Shown here in pieces: positions 1 through 12,930 of a DNA stretch of 64,000 nucleotides. The notes below the pieces were generated by a model. The model was not told the origin of the DNA, ran no database searches, and worked only from the letters and a program-made list of their open reading frames with translations. The stretch comes from Lucifuga dentata. Lineage: Eukaryota > Chordata > Actinopteri > Ophidiiformes > Bythitidae. The translations under genes were made by a program, and so were the position numbers. Every line of letters starts with the position of its first letter. Within the stretch, counting starts at the first letter, position 1. The DNA is taken from the NCBI GenBank assembly GCA_014773175.1, contig VXCM01000717.1:146882-210881 (forward strand), given 5' to 3'.

Positions 1-926
1 GGGGGGGGGAGGGTTATCCAGTCTGATTCCCATCCAGGACCTTTTTGCTGTGATCAACAGTGCTAAAAACAAAACCACAGTGCCACCAATACAAATTTAC
101 TGAAAATTTGCAAAAATCTCTTCAAACTCCAGTGGGTTACCAGACGTTTTGTGTGCTTGTCAGTTTTATTGTGTTTTTATTACTTAACACAGTGATTCCC
201 AAACTTCAGAATGCTGCAGCCCAATTTGAAATCTGAAAAACTTTTAATCACAACTTTGATCAACACACGAGACTAAGATGAAGTATTTCCCTATTTATTT
301 TTTATTTCATAAACAGAACAGAGTGCATCAAAATGACTATCTATAAAAATTGTGTGAAGTCTTTCAGCATTTTTTTTTTTAATAAAAATATCCCTGTAGT
401 TCATTATAACAACAAATATTTATATTTATTTATATTGTGGTAATTAGTATGTATTTCACAAAGTTCGTTTCCATCAGTCTATTAACGTCATGTCATTGCT
501 ACTCTCTCTTTTAAATGTAAATATGTAATCATAATATTTTATGGCAATTTCAAATTTAATTACAAAATTGAAAATGAAAAACATCATTTATTTATTGTAA
601 ATGACCTCTCGAGGCCCACCTGCAGACCACCAAGGGGGCCGCAGCCCACACTTTGGCTGACACTGACTGAACACACTTGTGATACTGATGTAAAATTTCA
701 TCGGTTAGAATCCAAAGAGCTGCCATTATCCCAGGGCAGTGTCCCATTTTCTTCAAAATGATAATGGAAATAAACTTGGACCCGTGTAGACAGTTTATAT
801 TTTAAACCATGAAATGCTGTTTAGTGTGTGACAACAGTACATGCAGATTTGGGATTATTTATAGTGTAAATTTGTCTCTGGTGATTTCTGCACATCCTAC
901 ACATCAATGACATCTGTGATATCGTA
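1..926. other. Region 3' of itih; 3' UTR and AT-rich flank, no gene seen
   Basis: This stretch lies downstream of the itih stop codon (the gene runs on the minus strand), so its right part should be 3' UTR. It is AT-rich, has no convincing reading frame, and includes a T run near 369. TTTATT clusters near 290-310 would read AATAAA on the gene strand and could be polyadenylation signals, but nothing decides between them. Confidence 0.5.
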
Positions 927-1732
927 TTAAACAGTTTTAAACAGACCTGACACAATGTAATCTGAGGCTTCTCCATCTATGAGGCCCGTTCCATTACTGT
1001 GAATGAACCAGCAGGGAACATTTTCTCCATTCTTCAAATCCCTCCTGAAGTCTCTCTGCCAGCCTCTGTGGACCAGGACAGAAATGTCATGGAAGCTCAA
1101 TAAAACAACACAAATAAAAAGAAAAGCAGGCTGATCTGAGTGTACATGTAGAGTAGGGAGTGGATAAGTACTGTATTAATTCCCAAGTGGAAATGTTAGA
1201 GTACCTGGTCACATTGAGCTCCTGTCCTTTCACATACATGGTAGCATCTGGTTTTTCTGGCACTTCTCCTGGACGCAGGTCTGACACCTCATATTCAATA
1301 CCGTGGTAGAACTGACCTGCAGGACAGTTCATCATTGATTCAAAATGTATTTTGGCTATTTTATTATCATAAAAAAAGACAAAAATTGGATTTGGACTCA
1401 AACATACAAAACCACCAGTATGGTCCCTTCTCTAATTGCAAGGTTTGGATTTCTTGTTCCGTCATGTATTTTCGCTTTTTGCCTTCCACCCAGTGTGTGA
1501 TGTCATACCTAGCAGGCCGTGAACAGATGGGGACAGGAGGTGGCTGTCCAGGGTGTAGAAACCCAGGTAGTTTCGGTGGTACGGGTGCTTCTCCCACACT
1601 TTGTGAAGCAGGACCACAAACTTGACTGAATCTTTTAGAGTCACTAACAGGCTGCGATCCTTTGTCAGCAGAAGATCCATACTGGAGGAGAGAGGGAGAG
1701 AGAGAGATAGAGAGAAAGAGAGAGAAAGAGAA

Positions 1733-1770
<38 letters not shown>

Positions 1771-4700
1771 GAGGAAAGGAAGCAAAAAGGTGATGAGGAA
1801 AAGGAACAAAAGGAAGATCAAGTGATGGATGTGAAAGGAAATAGGTGGACAACAGATACCGATCCTGATCTTTGCTTTTGCATTTCATAATGCTCTTATT
1901 GTTGTTTGCTTGTTCTACATTTGGGACGATAATATGATAATCTGATGGAGCCACCACTCACTTGGGCGTTTTAAGGGAGGCGGAGTCTGACCAAAGCAGC
2001 TTGACTTGTTTGCCGTCCTGGATCACTGAGATGTCCTGAGTGGTCACTTCCAGCTTCACCCCCAGTTTCCGGTAGATGATACCAAAACGCCAAAAGTAGG
2101 TGTTGATTTTACCATCAGGGGGAATTTCCTTATCGCCGATGATCTCGCCATTCACCAAAATACCTGAGGAAACATCCGGAGATTTTGCCTCTTACCCATT
2201 TATCAGCGAGTATTGGTAGTGATCAACATCAGCCATTGGTAGCATTTACAGCAAATCCTGGTTTGTAAAGTGTGTTCATGTATAGTTAAAGATCAGAACA
2301 TCACCTACACTATCTGGTGTTAAAAACTCTTATTCTCAGAGGAAAGAAAGTTGCATCGTGATTCAGGTCTGACCTGACTCTGGGTCTGTGACCAGGTTGA
2401 AAATGCTTCCTGGTTTGTCATTGATGTTGAAGCATATTGCGTCCTCTCTGTCTGGCAGCTCAATTATGAAATGAGGATCTCCATCCACTGCACCAGAACC
2501 GTTAAAATAAGAACAGACCAAATGGGTTAGTGTTTCTTTTTAGTATTGGACAAGAAACTAAGTGATAATATAATGATTTGTAGTAATACATGAAACATAA
2601 TAACATTATGTCACTTACCCAAATATGTAGGTGGTTGGTATAGGGCGGGAGCAGGTAGAGAATAATATGGACGAACATATCCTGCTACAATAAAGTCCAA
2701 ATTAAAATCAAAACAGAGAATGGACTCTGAATTGTTTAATGCTGTTTAGAGGAAATTGACTGCCTTACCCATTTTTTCTGCCTGCTGTCTTTGCTCTATG
2801 AAAAACAAAAGGACAAATTATGAAAAATGACTGTATACAGTAGTGAAGAAGTACTTCAATTTTCAGAAAATATACCAATGCCACAATATAAAAATATTCA
2901 GCAAGCAAATGTCACGTATTCATTAGTGTGCGTAAATGTAAACAAGAAGAAATACAGTATTTTATTAATTTTATGAAGTATGGTTGTCCGTGTTAAATTA
3001 TGAAAATCCACAAAAGTGGACATACAGGAGTTTCTCTATGTATACCCATTGTACCAAAATTAAAAATAAATACATAAAAGAGTAAATAAACAAATGTGGA
3101 AATATAAAGATGAGTAAATAAAAGTATAAATAAATAAATGTGGAACTATAAAGAGGAATAAATAAAAGAATAAATAAATGTGGAAATATAAAGAGGAATA
3201 AATAAATAAAGGTGGAAATATAAAGACAAATTTTAAAAAATACAAAAAAGAATTATGAGCATTTTTATTTGTTTTCACATTTATTTGTTCATTTCTGTAT
3301 AACTTATTTATTTATTCATTTCTGTATTTATTTATTTCTGTATATATATTTTTATACATCTTTATTCATTTTTCCAATTTTAAACTTCTGTATTTTTTTC
3401 CTCATATATTTTTTAAGAATTCTATTTATTTATTTTTATATTTACTTTCATATCTATTTCCATATTCTTTTCCGTATTTATTCTTCTATGTATTGTTCCA
3501 TTCTTTTCCTTGTGGTTCAAGTTGTCAATCACCTGGCTGTGGGCGGGCCTTCCTGCTGGTGTCTGGTCCAAATTGTACTGTGATAATCAGTGATGAACTG
3601 CTCAGCCTGAGTAGGAAGGCCCGCCCCCAGCCAGGTGATTGACAACTTGGCCCACAAGGAAAAGAACAGAAGAATGTAATAAAGAATATTTTGAAGACTA
3701 AATAAGGAAAATAATGTGGAAAAGAATACGGAAATAAATATTAAAATAAATATAAAAATAAATAAATGAAACTATATAAAAATAAAAAATAGAAACATTT
3801 AAAAAAATACATAAGGAAATAAATACAGAAATTTAAATGGGACAAATGAATAAATATATAAAATATATGCACAGAAATAAATGCAGAAATTAGCAGACTC
3901 TGACTGCAAAGGACTTTTTTGTGGAACACAAACGTTTTACTCTTCAGTCAAATTCAACTGCCAGTCTTAAAGGACCATAACGGTGATTTTGCATGTTTGA
4001 ACCCAATAAATACTACCTGCATACAGGTTATATATTCTTGCCAGCCATTTTCTAAAACAAACATTTTTTTTTTTTACTTTGCTAAATTTCCAAATCAAAA
4101 CAAACAAAAAAAATTATAGATATCTTGTTCACTGTGATTGATTCCCCATCTCATGTAAGATTCAGTCTCTTCAAGTTGTTTTTATGGCATACAAAAATGA
4201 ATTAAAACCAACGGCAGTCTGGAAGTTAGGAAAAAGATTTCAAATTTATTGCTCCAGAAGTGTGTTTTGTGAAATGGTTGGCAGCAAAGTAACGTGTATG
4301 TGGGTTGTATTAATTGGCCTCAAGTAATGCAAAATCACCAGTATGATGCTATAAAGCCCCCTCTGCCCCCTTACCCTCGGTCAGTTTGTCAGCAATGAGC
4401 GGACTGTCCGTTCCCTCCTCTGTTTCAGGCTTGGTGACCACCATGGAGGTGAGAGGAGTGACAAAGTTGTACTGCAGAGACATTTCCAGGGCCTTGGCTG
4501 TGAAATTGGCTTTCTCATTTTCGGTGCCAGTTTTGCTGAAAGAAGGAAAATGTGTGAATTTGCACCAATTAACATCAGAAAACATTTGAATCTATGGAGT
4601 TTATAAATTTACTACATAAATGACAGGATTCATCACAACTCTGAATCAATTTAGAGCTAAATGTACCACAAATAATAATAATTACTTTCCAAATTAGACC

Positions 4701-6409
4701 AAATAAGAGTTCAGCTAGATGGAAATCACTCAGACCTCTTCTCCAGCAGCTGCTGGATGGTGAGGTAGGCCCACAGACGCTCTGTGAAATCCCCAAAGAT
4801 GTGCTCGTCGTCTGGGTAGATCACATCCCAGTCCACAGCACTGGCCTGGCCCTGCACTTTGAAGTCGTCTTCAGGCTAAAAAGTGCAGAAAAGGAGAAGA
4901 ATCTCATAAAAAAAATCCCACCTCATCTCCATTCTCTTCATTTCTGTCATTTATTTCCTCACCCCCATGGCGAAGACTTCCACCATGAAGTTGTCCATGT
5001 CGTTGTCGCTTAGCCGGCCGGCCACCACGATCTCTGAACCTTTGAACAGCTGGCTGAAGTGGTTGGTGGTCAAAAAGTCCACGCTGTTTTCAGGGTAACG
5101 CATGTCCACCTCTAGGAGCAGAGGGCTGGACACCTCGTCATAGAAACCCTGTGAGAAATTCATACATGTTACCATAATTTCATAAATCCTGGCTGAAGGA
5201 TGACATGGTGGAAGAAGTACTCAGATATTTTACTTATGCAGAAGTAGGAATAACACAATGAAGCAATACCCCAGTACATGTAAAAACATTCATAAAGTAA
5301 TTATAAACTAATTTTAGCAATAAAATTGACTCTAGTATCAAAAGCAAAAGTACTCCTTGTGAAAAATGGGTTTTGGTTTGGTGTTAAATGATTTATATAA
5401 TGAGAATCCCTAAAATCATTTTTTTAAGCCAAAATGATGAGTTTAAAAAGTAGGAGAAGGAACAAAAGGAAATGAGAACAGAAATAAGGAAAGGAAACAA
5501 GGATGGATTGAAGCAAAGTAATAGAGGAGGACAGAGAGAAGCCATGAAGGAATGAGGAACAGAAACAAGGAAAGAAGGGAGACAAAAAGGAAAGAAAGAG
5601 GAAAGTGAAGTAAGAAGGAAGAATGAAATGGAGAAGGCGGGTTAGAAAGAAGAAAAGGGAAAGAAAAAGAAAAAGAATGGGGGTTAGTGATTTTTATGAA
5701 CCTTAGTCACCTTAAATTGAAAAGAAAAAGCTACAGTTGTCAGACAAATGGGTTGGAGTAAAAAGTTAAACGTTCCTACTCAAACATAGTATTGTAAGGC
5801 TACAACATCACCCAGAATTACAATATTAAAAGTACAGTCATGTCATCCCCCCTGCAAATTTTATTTATTTGCTTTTGAACAATAAAAATGTACAATAAAA
5901 TGCTGTTTTATTCCTTTCTGATGTATTATACGGTGTCGCTGAGTGTTTTGAAAGGCACTAAAAAATGCAATTTATTATTATTATTATTATTATTATAAAA
6001 TAAATTTTAAATATTACCACAGTGCTCTTCTCTTGTACGGAAAAAAAGCCAAACTATTGGGAGGAAGAAGTTTTGATTTCCTCCATCCTTCACCTGCAGC
6101 TGAAGGCTCGCATCTGAGGCCTCGAAGATTCTGCGGGCCAGACCCTTGTTTTGTTTGGCCATCACATCCAGGAAGGAGTAATCCACATCGTTTCCAAAGC
6201 CGAGACAGAACAGAGACATCTTCCCACCAACAGCTTCACGCACATTCTTCTGAATTTCTGGGAGGTGCGTAACTCCTACAGACACACACACAGACACACA
6301 CACGCACAGAGAAACACACACAATATGTATAACTCTGTGACAGAAGTCTTACAGTGCAAATAAGACATTTGTTTGGCTTATATGTTTTGCCCACTGTAAG
6401 CACGCAGAT

Positions 6410-6450
<41 letters not shown>

Positions 6451-9417
6451 GAATCTGTATGCTCACCATCATTTGGCATTCCATCAGTCAGTAAAATAAT
6501 CATATCAGCGCTCCTCTCTGGGAGTTTGTTCTCCTCCCTGTCTTTGATCAGCATGGTCACTCCTCTCAGCACTGCATCATTGATGTTGGTCGCTAGATGG
6601 CAAACACACAACTGAGAAAAAAAACTTAAAAACATACACACGTGCTGTATATTATCAACGTATCAAAGAGTGACACTCCATCAGTTTCATCAGACAATGT
6701 TTTGGGAAATCGCTGTCAGTAACCAGGCCGGTTATATTTATGTATTTATTGGGCTTAAGCATGCAAAATCACCGGTGTGGTCCTTTAAACTGTCCAAACT
6801 GCTGTATATTGGGCTGTATGTAATTAAACTGCAAACAGGAATCTCTCATCCTGGCTTTCAGAATGAACAAAGATATTTGGCGTAACATTTGTTTAATCTT
6901 ACATCCAAAGTCATGTATGGAACGAGCAAACGCCATGGCTTCTGTCACATTTTGCTCCGTTGCTTTGGTAAGAGATTCCCTCCAGGGAGTAATTCGATGA
7001 TCAAATGGGATGAGGGCAAAGTAGTCCTCCCTATGGAGGTCTTTGAGAATGGCTACCAGAGCTTCCCGGGTCTGCAAACAGGTACAAGGTCAAAGGTCAA
7101 AATGTACACAAATGCAGCATTATATGTGAGAAGACTGATACACTGCATTGAATACATACTGTATATATAAACTGTACATAGTGTACATATAATACACATA
7201 GACAAACTGTATATAGTGTACGTATAATACACATAGACATACATACATACATGGTGGTACAAGTGCAACTCATATCATTTACTGAAGTATAAGTAGCAGA
7301 ACAACAAACAACAAATACTCCAATATAAGTAAAAGCCCTGCTTCCAAAATTTTTCTTTACAAATGTTTAAATACTTTTTACTTTACTTTGCAGTGAAATG
7401 TACTAAATATCCAAACACCTGCTTATTGTGAAGAAGATTAGAGTTTAGATTCGCTGTCATGTTAAAACCTAGTCCACCTGCTTTTGAGGATTCTTGTTTT
7501 TTTTTTTTTAGATTACCAGTAGATGAAATAAGAAAGAAATGAAAAGGACAAAATGACGCATAGAACAAAGGAAAGGATAGAGGAAAGAATGACAGAAGGA
7601 AGAAAAAATTAAAGGAAGGAAAGACTAAAAGGAAATAAAAGAAAAAAGGAAGGACAACAGAAGGCAAATATGGAGGGAAAAAAGAAAAACAAAGGAAAGA
7701 AGGAAATTTGGAAGGAAGGCAAGAAACATTGAATATATAAGTGAAAAGAGAAGGAAGGAAAAGTGATATGATTGCTACAGTTTGATCTTATCTCTGGTTA
7801 AATGTAAAATTTGCCAAGTATTATTGCCATGTAAGTAGAGCAGTAAAAAGTATATTTCCCTCTTTGCCTCAAGGCTCGAGTAATTTTCCTCACCTTACAC
7901 ACCAATCTCTAAAACACACAGATTTTTCTCACCTGATGCATTTTCTGTCCACTCATTGAGCCGCTCCTGTCAATAACAAAGACCACGTTCTTTGGGACTC
8001 GGGGTAAATCAGGAGGAGCAAAGTAGTGCACAAAGTATCCGTTCATGATCTGAAGGAAAGAGAATCACAGAGAACTGTAGTACACCACTTCAAAAGACTG
8101 ACAGATAGAAACGTGAGAATTCTGGTAAAAACTTTCTCAGAATTTACAGATTTCCATTCTATCCTCCAAACCAAGAGCTTCGGAGCGCATGTGACATAGA
8201 TTTAAGGGACCGTACCTGTAGTTTTGCATGTTTGAGCACAATAAATTTGATCTGCATTCATGTTACATGACTGCCAACCATTTCCAAAGCATACAACTGC
8301 AGTGTTACATTTTAGAATTGCTACCCTCCAAGTAGGATGTAACCAATACACACTTCCAGTATGCAATAAAAAATTATCTAGTAGAGACTTGAAATCTGCT
8401 TGAGATAAGAATCCATCACAGCAAGCCACACACTTAATGCAACCAGTCTAACATGGAGCTACATGGACAAAAACGTATGGGAATATACTCCGTGGAGAAA
8501 ACAAGAGAATTTGACCGTGCCATATTTTGAGGTAGTATGTGTTGAGCTCAAACATACAAAACCACCAACATGATCCTTTAACGGAGACCATCTAATTAAG
8601 AATATCTAAGGTGAAATGAAAGAAATGTATTTCTCTGCCAGGGAATATAGTCCCAGGAGAAGACTGCTTTTACTGAGAAATTAAAACCACCATACCTTCT
8701 ACATTCAGCCATATATGTTAGCATGGGAAACATTGAACCTTAATGTGGTTTTATCGCCTGAATATTTGATTTTGAAAGATTAGATAATTTGGCAAAATAT
8801 CATGAAAACTAAAATATGTCTCTACGCTTTGGAAAATGCTTGACAGTAACTTATTTATTGGGCTAGAATATGCAAAACCACCAGTATAGTCCTTTAAGGT
8901 TATACATAAAGCCTGATATAAATGTGCTTGTGTATGTACAGATGATACTGAGGTCAAAATGGCATTGAGGGATAGGTCAATGCCATTGACCTATCCCTCA
9001 ATGATAAAATGGTGAGAGCTGACCTGAATGTCCCCAAGGTTCTTCACTCGGTTCACGTCGTACTTGACGATAAAATCTCCGTCGATCAGTGTGCTGTCAC
9101 AATCAGCACACTTCCTCTGCTGGTCCAGCGTGGGTGAGAACGAGATGTGCGCCTGACAACAGGATGAACACATGTTTTGTAGTAACTCTTAATTTATTAA
9201 TCCATGTTAGTTCCACGGCTTGAGAGGACACAGAGGTTCAGGGACAATGTTGAGCCACATACCTTTTTGTCTGTGACAGTTTTCTCCACCAGGGGGAGCA
9301 GCTCATTGGATAGGAAGGTCGCGTGGGCATCAACAAATGCAATGCCCTGAGGTTCATAGATGTTTGTCACAATCTGTCTCCACAGAGGGAGGGAGGGGGA
9401 GAGGGGGAGAGAGAGAN

Positions 9418-9456
<39 letters not shown>

Positions 9457-12400
9457 AATCATGTGTAAGGTGAACCATAACATCCCAAACCTGAACCAGG
9501 AAATCACCTGAACCATGGAGTTACCTGAAACTTCTGGATCAGTTGTTTGGGTTTGACCCGGGTCAGGATCTCATACTGGCCCAGTTTCCTCTGAAGGAGC
9601 TCCTCATAGGTCAGAACAAAGGTCACGTTGCTATTGGCTGCAATGTTGACAGACACAGAAAACTTCTCCATCTTTCTTCCGGAAGCCCTTTAACACACAG
9701 ACACCTGTAATTATCAACTTCACCATATGAATGATTAAAAAATTTTTTTTTGTTTTTACATAATTGTTTGAATATAAAACTGGCTGAAACATCTTGATTA
9801 TGTGCTTCCCATCCTGACTTACTTGACCAGTCCAGCAGTCTGTCCAGATGAAACTGCCTTCTCATACTGTTTCTTGGCTTTTTCTTTCTCCTTCACCACC
9901 CCAACATAGACCTGACCATCAATCTCCCTGAACAGATGACAAAGATGGAGCAAGGCCTATGAAAGTCAGTTACTGCTGTTCTTGAAATCAGTTACACGCC
10001 CACACACACACACATGAATGTAGCCGGTCAGTGGAAATGTGGAGGCAGACTGACATGCTGAAGTTGGTGATGAAGGCGGTCTTGGGCAGCTCCACCTCGA
10101 AAGAGATTTCCTGGGAGGTGTTTGCTTTGTTGAGAGCCATGGATGTCATGATGGTGTGAGCAAAACGAGACGTGATGGTGCAGTGCACCACCACACTGCA
10201 CACCTCCACCTGACACACAGAAAGAGAGGGAGCGTGAAGCAATGGTGGCATTAAGGGGTGGCCAGTGGGGGCCATGGCCATCATGCTAAAATTACGGGAC
10301 ATTACTTCAGCCCTGGAGCAATAAAGAGAGCTTCCATGTGATTTCTGATCACTGTCCGAAGGCTTAAGCCAGAAAGCTTGACTTAAGCTAATGGGCTGAT
10401 TTCAATTAAGTTTAGTAAGGTGGCTCATGTTTTAATTAAAAGTTGTTTTTTTTTTTTTTTTNTTTTTTTTTTTTTTTTTAAATTGAGGCGTTGTATGAGC
10501 TTCGTGTTTTACTTCTTACTTTTCCGCTCCAACTTAAAAGTGGACCACCTGAAGAGGGCACTGCTGAGTCATTTTCTACTCTATGTCCTGAACAGAAAAT
10601 GTAATAAGGAAATCACAAAAAAGCTCCCATTCCAGGTATGACTCACAGCAGGAGGTGATTTCTCCTTTCTATTTCCAAATGCACTCCTGCTAAGTCTCAG
10701 AAACATGACACACAGAAATGCTTAAAAAAATTGTCAATATCTATTAGAATTGTAAATTTTCTTGTGGAATTTATTTTATTTTTAATAACACTACAATTGG
10801 CATAGGAAATCATTTTAGTTTTATGCACTATAGCCAAGTGAATAATAAGTTATATAGCAGATTTGCCCCTTCTTTTTCCTTTCAGACTTCCTGAAAGCTG
10901 TTTTCTGCTGCCTACAGCCTGTCTGTGCTGCCCTGATTGGTGCCAAAGAAAATGATTACAGCTTTGCTCACAAAAAAAAACATTATGTCAATGATTCCAC
11001 TTGGGGAGTGTTGTGATGAGACGGTTTGGGCACGTCAAGCTGAGGGCTTGGATTTTCTCAGTGAGGATAATATGAGTGTTCCTCATCATTATTATCACCC
11101 ATACAGAAACCAAAACAGATTATTTTCTTACCGTTGCTTCATTTGTACTTCTTTTCTGAAAGAAAAAAGAAAAACAACGAAACAGTGCGAAACAGTGGAA
11201 TTATCTGTTCACTGAGAGAAGTAATTCAGACTTTGTAAAACAATCTGAACTGATTCTCATTCCTTTAAAGGAGCATGTCAGTGATTTTGCATGTTTGAGC
11301 CCAATGAATACAACTTAGATACATGTTATGTTTATGTTAGAGAGCTTGGGCTGCGTTGGGAACCGCTAATGTGTGGGTCTGTAAAGTCCTTTGAGACACT
11401 GGATGTGAATCTGAACTATACAAATAAACTTGACTTGACTTGTTACTATTTTCCAAAATATACTACTGTAGCATTAAATTTTAGATTTGTTTTCCTGCCT
11501 TCCAGGCAGTCATTGGTTTGAGTTAATTCCAGTAATCTATTAAAATAAACTTGTAGAGTTGAAACATGCTTGAGATACTAAATCCATCACAATGAACCAA
11601 ATGTCAATCTTAATTTTTTGTTGAAGATACTTCATTTTACTGGTCCAACACAGAGCTGCATGTCAGAAAATGTGTGTCCACCAGGAAATATCATCCCTGG
11701 AGAAGACGGCTTTTATTGAGAAATTAAAGCGACTGTATACCTTCTACAATCGTGTTAGCAGGCGAAACATTGAATTTTAAGAGGTTTTATCATCTGAGCA
11801 TTTGATTTTGAAAGATTAGGCAAAATAACACGAAAACTAAAACACAGTGCTATACTTTTGAAAATGGTTGGCAGTAATGTGTAAACGGGTTGTATTTATT
11901 GGGCTCAAACACACAAAATCACCTTTCAAAAAGGATAAATGTTATATTAAAGTGCGTGTGAGCAGGGAGGAGACAGAATTTCACGGAATGTGTAGCCAAA
12001 ACACTATATTTTAGCGAACCACAGACCCCTAACTAAAGATGTAATAGTTGCTGTAGAGTTCTAACAGTCTAACAACTAACTGCCTAAAGGTAACTAACAG
12101 TAACAGTAACTGCATGGGGGCATCTCTTAGGATATGCTTCTATAGCGGTAAGACAGACGGTAGGACAACACAAGGAAATATGATGGTTACTGTGAATTAT
12201 GTGTGGTATGTATGTGATATTGTGTTCACCACAATATCATTGAGATTCAATGGTACTTTATATCCTTGGAGTACTTCTTTTAAACAATGAACAAACATGT
12301 GAACAATGTGTGAGCTGAAGCATCCTTACAATGTAATTTTAATGAGTTTATGTCTGCAGAGTTTCTGCCAAAATACCTGCAGTGATCTGGCAGCACCTTG

Positions 12401-12779
12401 TGTCTCCTGAAATAGAAACACAGCAGAATGGACCAACATGAGGCCAAGATATTAGAAAAATACACTGCCATAACATGAATTTAGTAAAAAGAACAAAAGC
12501 AGCTACACAGCTGAATCAAATCCTAATAATCAAATTTTTTCTCAAACACATAGAGGAGCAAAAACTTAAAAGAACATATGCTGTGCACTCATTGCTAAAT
12601 TAGAAACAATTAATTTATAAGCAATTATAATACAAAGTCATGCCAATCACCTAAATGAACAAATCAGTTACCTGTTCAGTTGCATGGTTCCTGGAGATGA
12701 CCAGAGCCCCCTGAGCCAGCCCAGACAGCCATAGGCCAGAGCCCAGCAGCAGCAGTCCAACGCCCCAAACTCCAGACAT
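927..12779 (-). CDS. itih3: Inter-alpha-trypsin inhibitor heavy chain, H3-like (21 coding exons, 903 aa)
   Basis: Secreted, mainly hepatic, hyaluronan-binding heavy chain that is linked to chondroitin sulfate on bikunin and stabilises extracellular matrix. Coding exons from the N-terminus: 12672-12779, 12377-12406, 10055-10209, 9823-9927, 9525-9687, 9263-9373, 9024-9152, 7933-8049, 6903-7071, 6467-6592, 6094-6275, 4963-5148, 4736-4875, 4375-4535, 2769-2795, 2619-2681, 2374-2487, 1962-2163, 1509-1681, 1205-1316, 927-1065. They sum to 2712 nt with consistent phases. The first exon encodes a Leu-rich signal peptide ([15 protein letters not shown]). A VIT domain follows (about 35-150, with [13 protein letters not shown]), then a VWA domain whose MIDAS reads DRSGS near residue 293. 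The DPHF motif near residue 661 is the family's cleavage and glycan-linkage site. The C-terminal ITIH domain ends in DYIVSGLF. Length is close to human ITIH3 (890). H1, H3 and H4 paralogues are hard to separate by eye; H3 fits best because of DPHF and the full C-terminal domain. Confidence 0.93.
1683..1772. repeat. (GA)n tract acting as a polypyrimidine tract
   Basis: On the itih transcript strand this is a 90-nt (CT)n-like tract ending in CTCCTCCAG, directly before the exon 1509-1681. It therefore serves as the polypyrimidine tract. Confidence 0.85.
3058..3870. mobile_element. Large AT-rich foldback element in an itih intron
   Basis: The core has near-perfect arms: CTTGTGGTTCAAGTTGTCAA with CACCTGGCTG and GGGCGGGCCTTCCTGC at 3509-3557, mirrored at 3611-3659. 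On each side are long arms built from AAATAAATG/CATTTATTT-like units that also mirror each other. Total is about 810 bp, with no coding frame. Confidence 0.7.
3967..4356. mobile_element. Family A foldback MITE, copy 1 (internally deleted)
   Basis: Begins TTAAAGGACCATAACGGTGA and ends with the mirrored TIR ATGCAAAATCACCAGTATGA. It is about 390 bp, so roughly 200 bp of the interior is lost. It lies in the itih intron upstream of exon 2769-2795, with its right end 19 bp from the donor of exon 4375-4535. Confidence 0.8.
6412..6447. repeat. (CA)n microsatellite
   Basis: Perfect CA repeat in an itih intron, 20 bp beyond the donor of exon 6467-6592. A second imperfect CA tract lies at 6283-6322 next to the acceptor of exon 6094-6275. 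Confidence 0.9.
6698..6791. mobile_element. Family A foldback MITE, copy 2 (one TIR only)
   Basis: Only the right terminal repeat is recognised (GCATGCAAAATCACCGGTGT, ending TCCTTTAA). It lies in an itih intron, 112 bp from exon 6903-7071. Confidence 0.75.
8199..8582 (-). mobile_element. Family A foldback MITE, copy 3 (deleted, reverse)
   Basis: Left end TTTAAGGGACCGTACCTG, right end ACCAACATGATCCTTTAA. The interior matches the family in reverse orientation and is shortened. It lies in an itih intron and is followed closely by copy 4. Confidence 0.75.
8632..8898 (-). mobile_element. Family A foldback MITE, copy 4 (truncated, reverse)
   Basis: Contains the conserved core GGGAATATAGTCCCAGGAGA, the interior GATTTTGAAAGATTAG and one TIR ending AGTATAGTCCTTTAA. 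The other end is missing. Confidence 0.75.
8964..9002. repeat. Perfect 19-bp palindrome with 1-nt loop
   Basis: ATTGAGGGATAGGTCAATG at 8964-8982 is exactly mirrored at 8984-9002. It lies in the itih intron, 22 nt from the donor of exon 9024-9152. Confidence 0.92.
9401..9451. repeat. (GA)n tract upstream of an itih acceptor
   Basis: On the transcript strand, (CT)n preceding the acceptor of exon 9263-9373. It contains N9417, so its length is unresolved. Confidence 0.85.
11266..11931 (-). mobile_element. Family A foldback MITE, copy 5 (reverse, with nested LINE tail)
   Basis: Left TIR TTTAAAGGAGCATGTCAGTG, right end CAAAATCACCTTTC. At about 11337-11442 it is interrupted by a LINE/SINE 3' tail (GTCCTTTGAGACACTGGATG, ending CTTGACTTGACTTG). 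Confidence 0.8.
11337..11442 (+). mobile_element. LINE/SINE 3' tail nested in family A copy 5
   Basis: Carries the common fish tail motif TCCTTTGAGACACTGGATGT, then ACAAATAAACTTGACTTGAC. The family A TIR reads continuously on both sides, so this insertion is the younger one. Confidence 0.6.
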
Positions 12780-12930
12780 GACCAAACTTAAACTGAACAC
12801 TGGCTGACTTCACCTCAGAGAAAAGCTCAGACTCTCTGCCCAGAGGGAGGGACAACATGTGTTTGCTGTCCTGGAGTGCTGACCAACAGATCTGACCTCA
12901 GCTGGTGTTGGTGTTTGTCAAGCCCAATGA
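12779..12930 (-). promoter_or_regulatory. Probable itih 5' UTR and proximal promoter
   Basis: Sequence directly upstream of the itih ATG at 12779. It contains a forkhead core TGTTTGC at 12860-12866, a motif used by FOXA factors in liver genes, which suits a hepatic secreted protein. No clear TATA box was seen and the start site is not defined. The assignment rests on position plus one short motif. Confidence 0.3.

Noticed and set aside
1367..1957. 196-codon open frame on the minus strand over the last part of itih
   Set aside because: It reads through the (CT)n intron tract and uses the wrong frame for exon 1509-1681. The spliced frame gives the conserved ITIH C-terminus.
2881..3240. Regularly spaced AAATAAATG units considered as a CRISPR-like array
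   Set aside because: Units are short, irregular and mirrored in the other arm. The host is a vertebrate.
3269..3583. 104-codon Phe/Tyr-rich ORF resembling a membrane protein
   Set aside because: Composed of TTTATTTAT-type repeat units in a foldback arm; hydrophobicity is a by-product of the AT-rich repeat.
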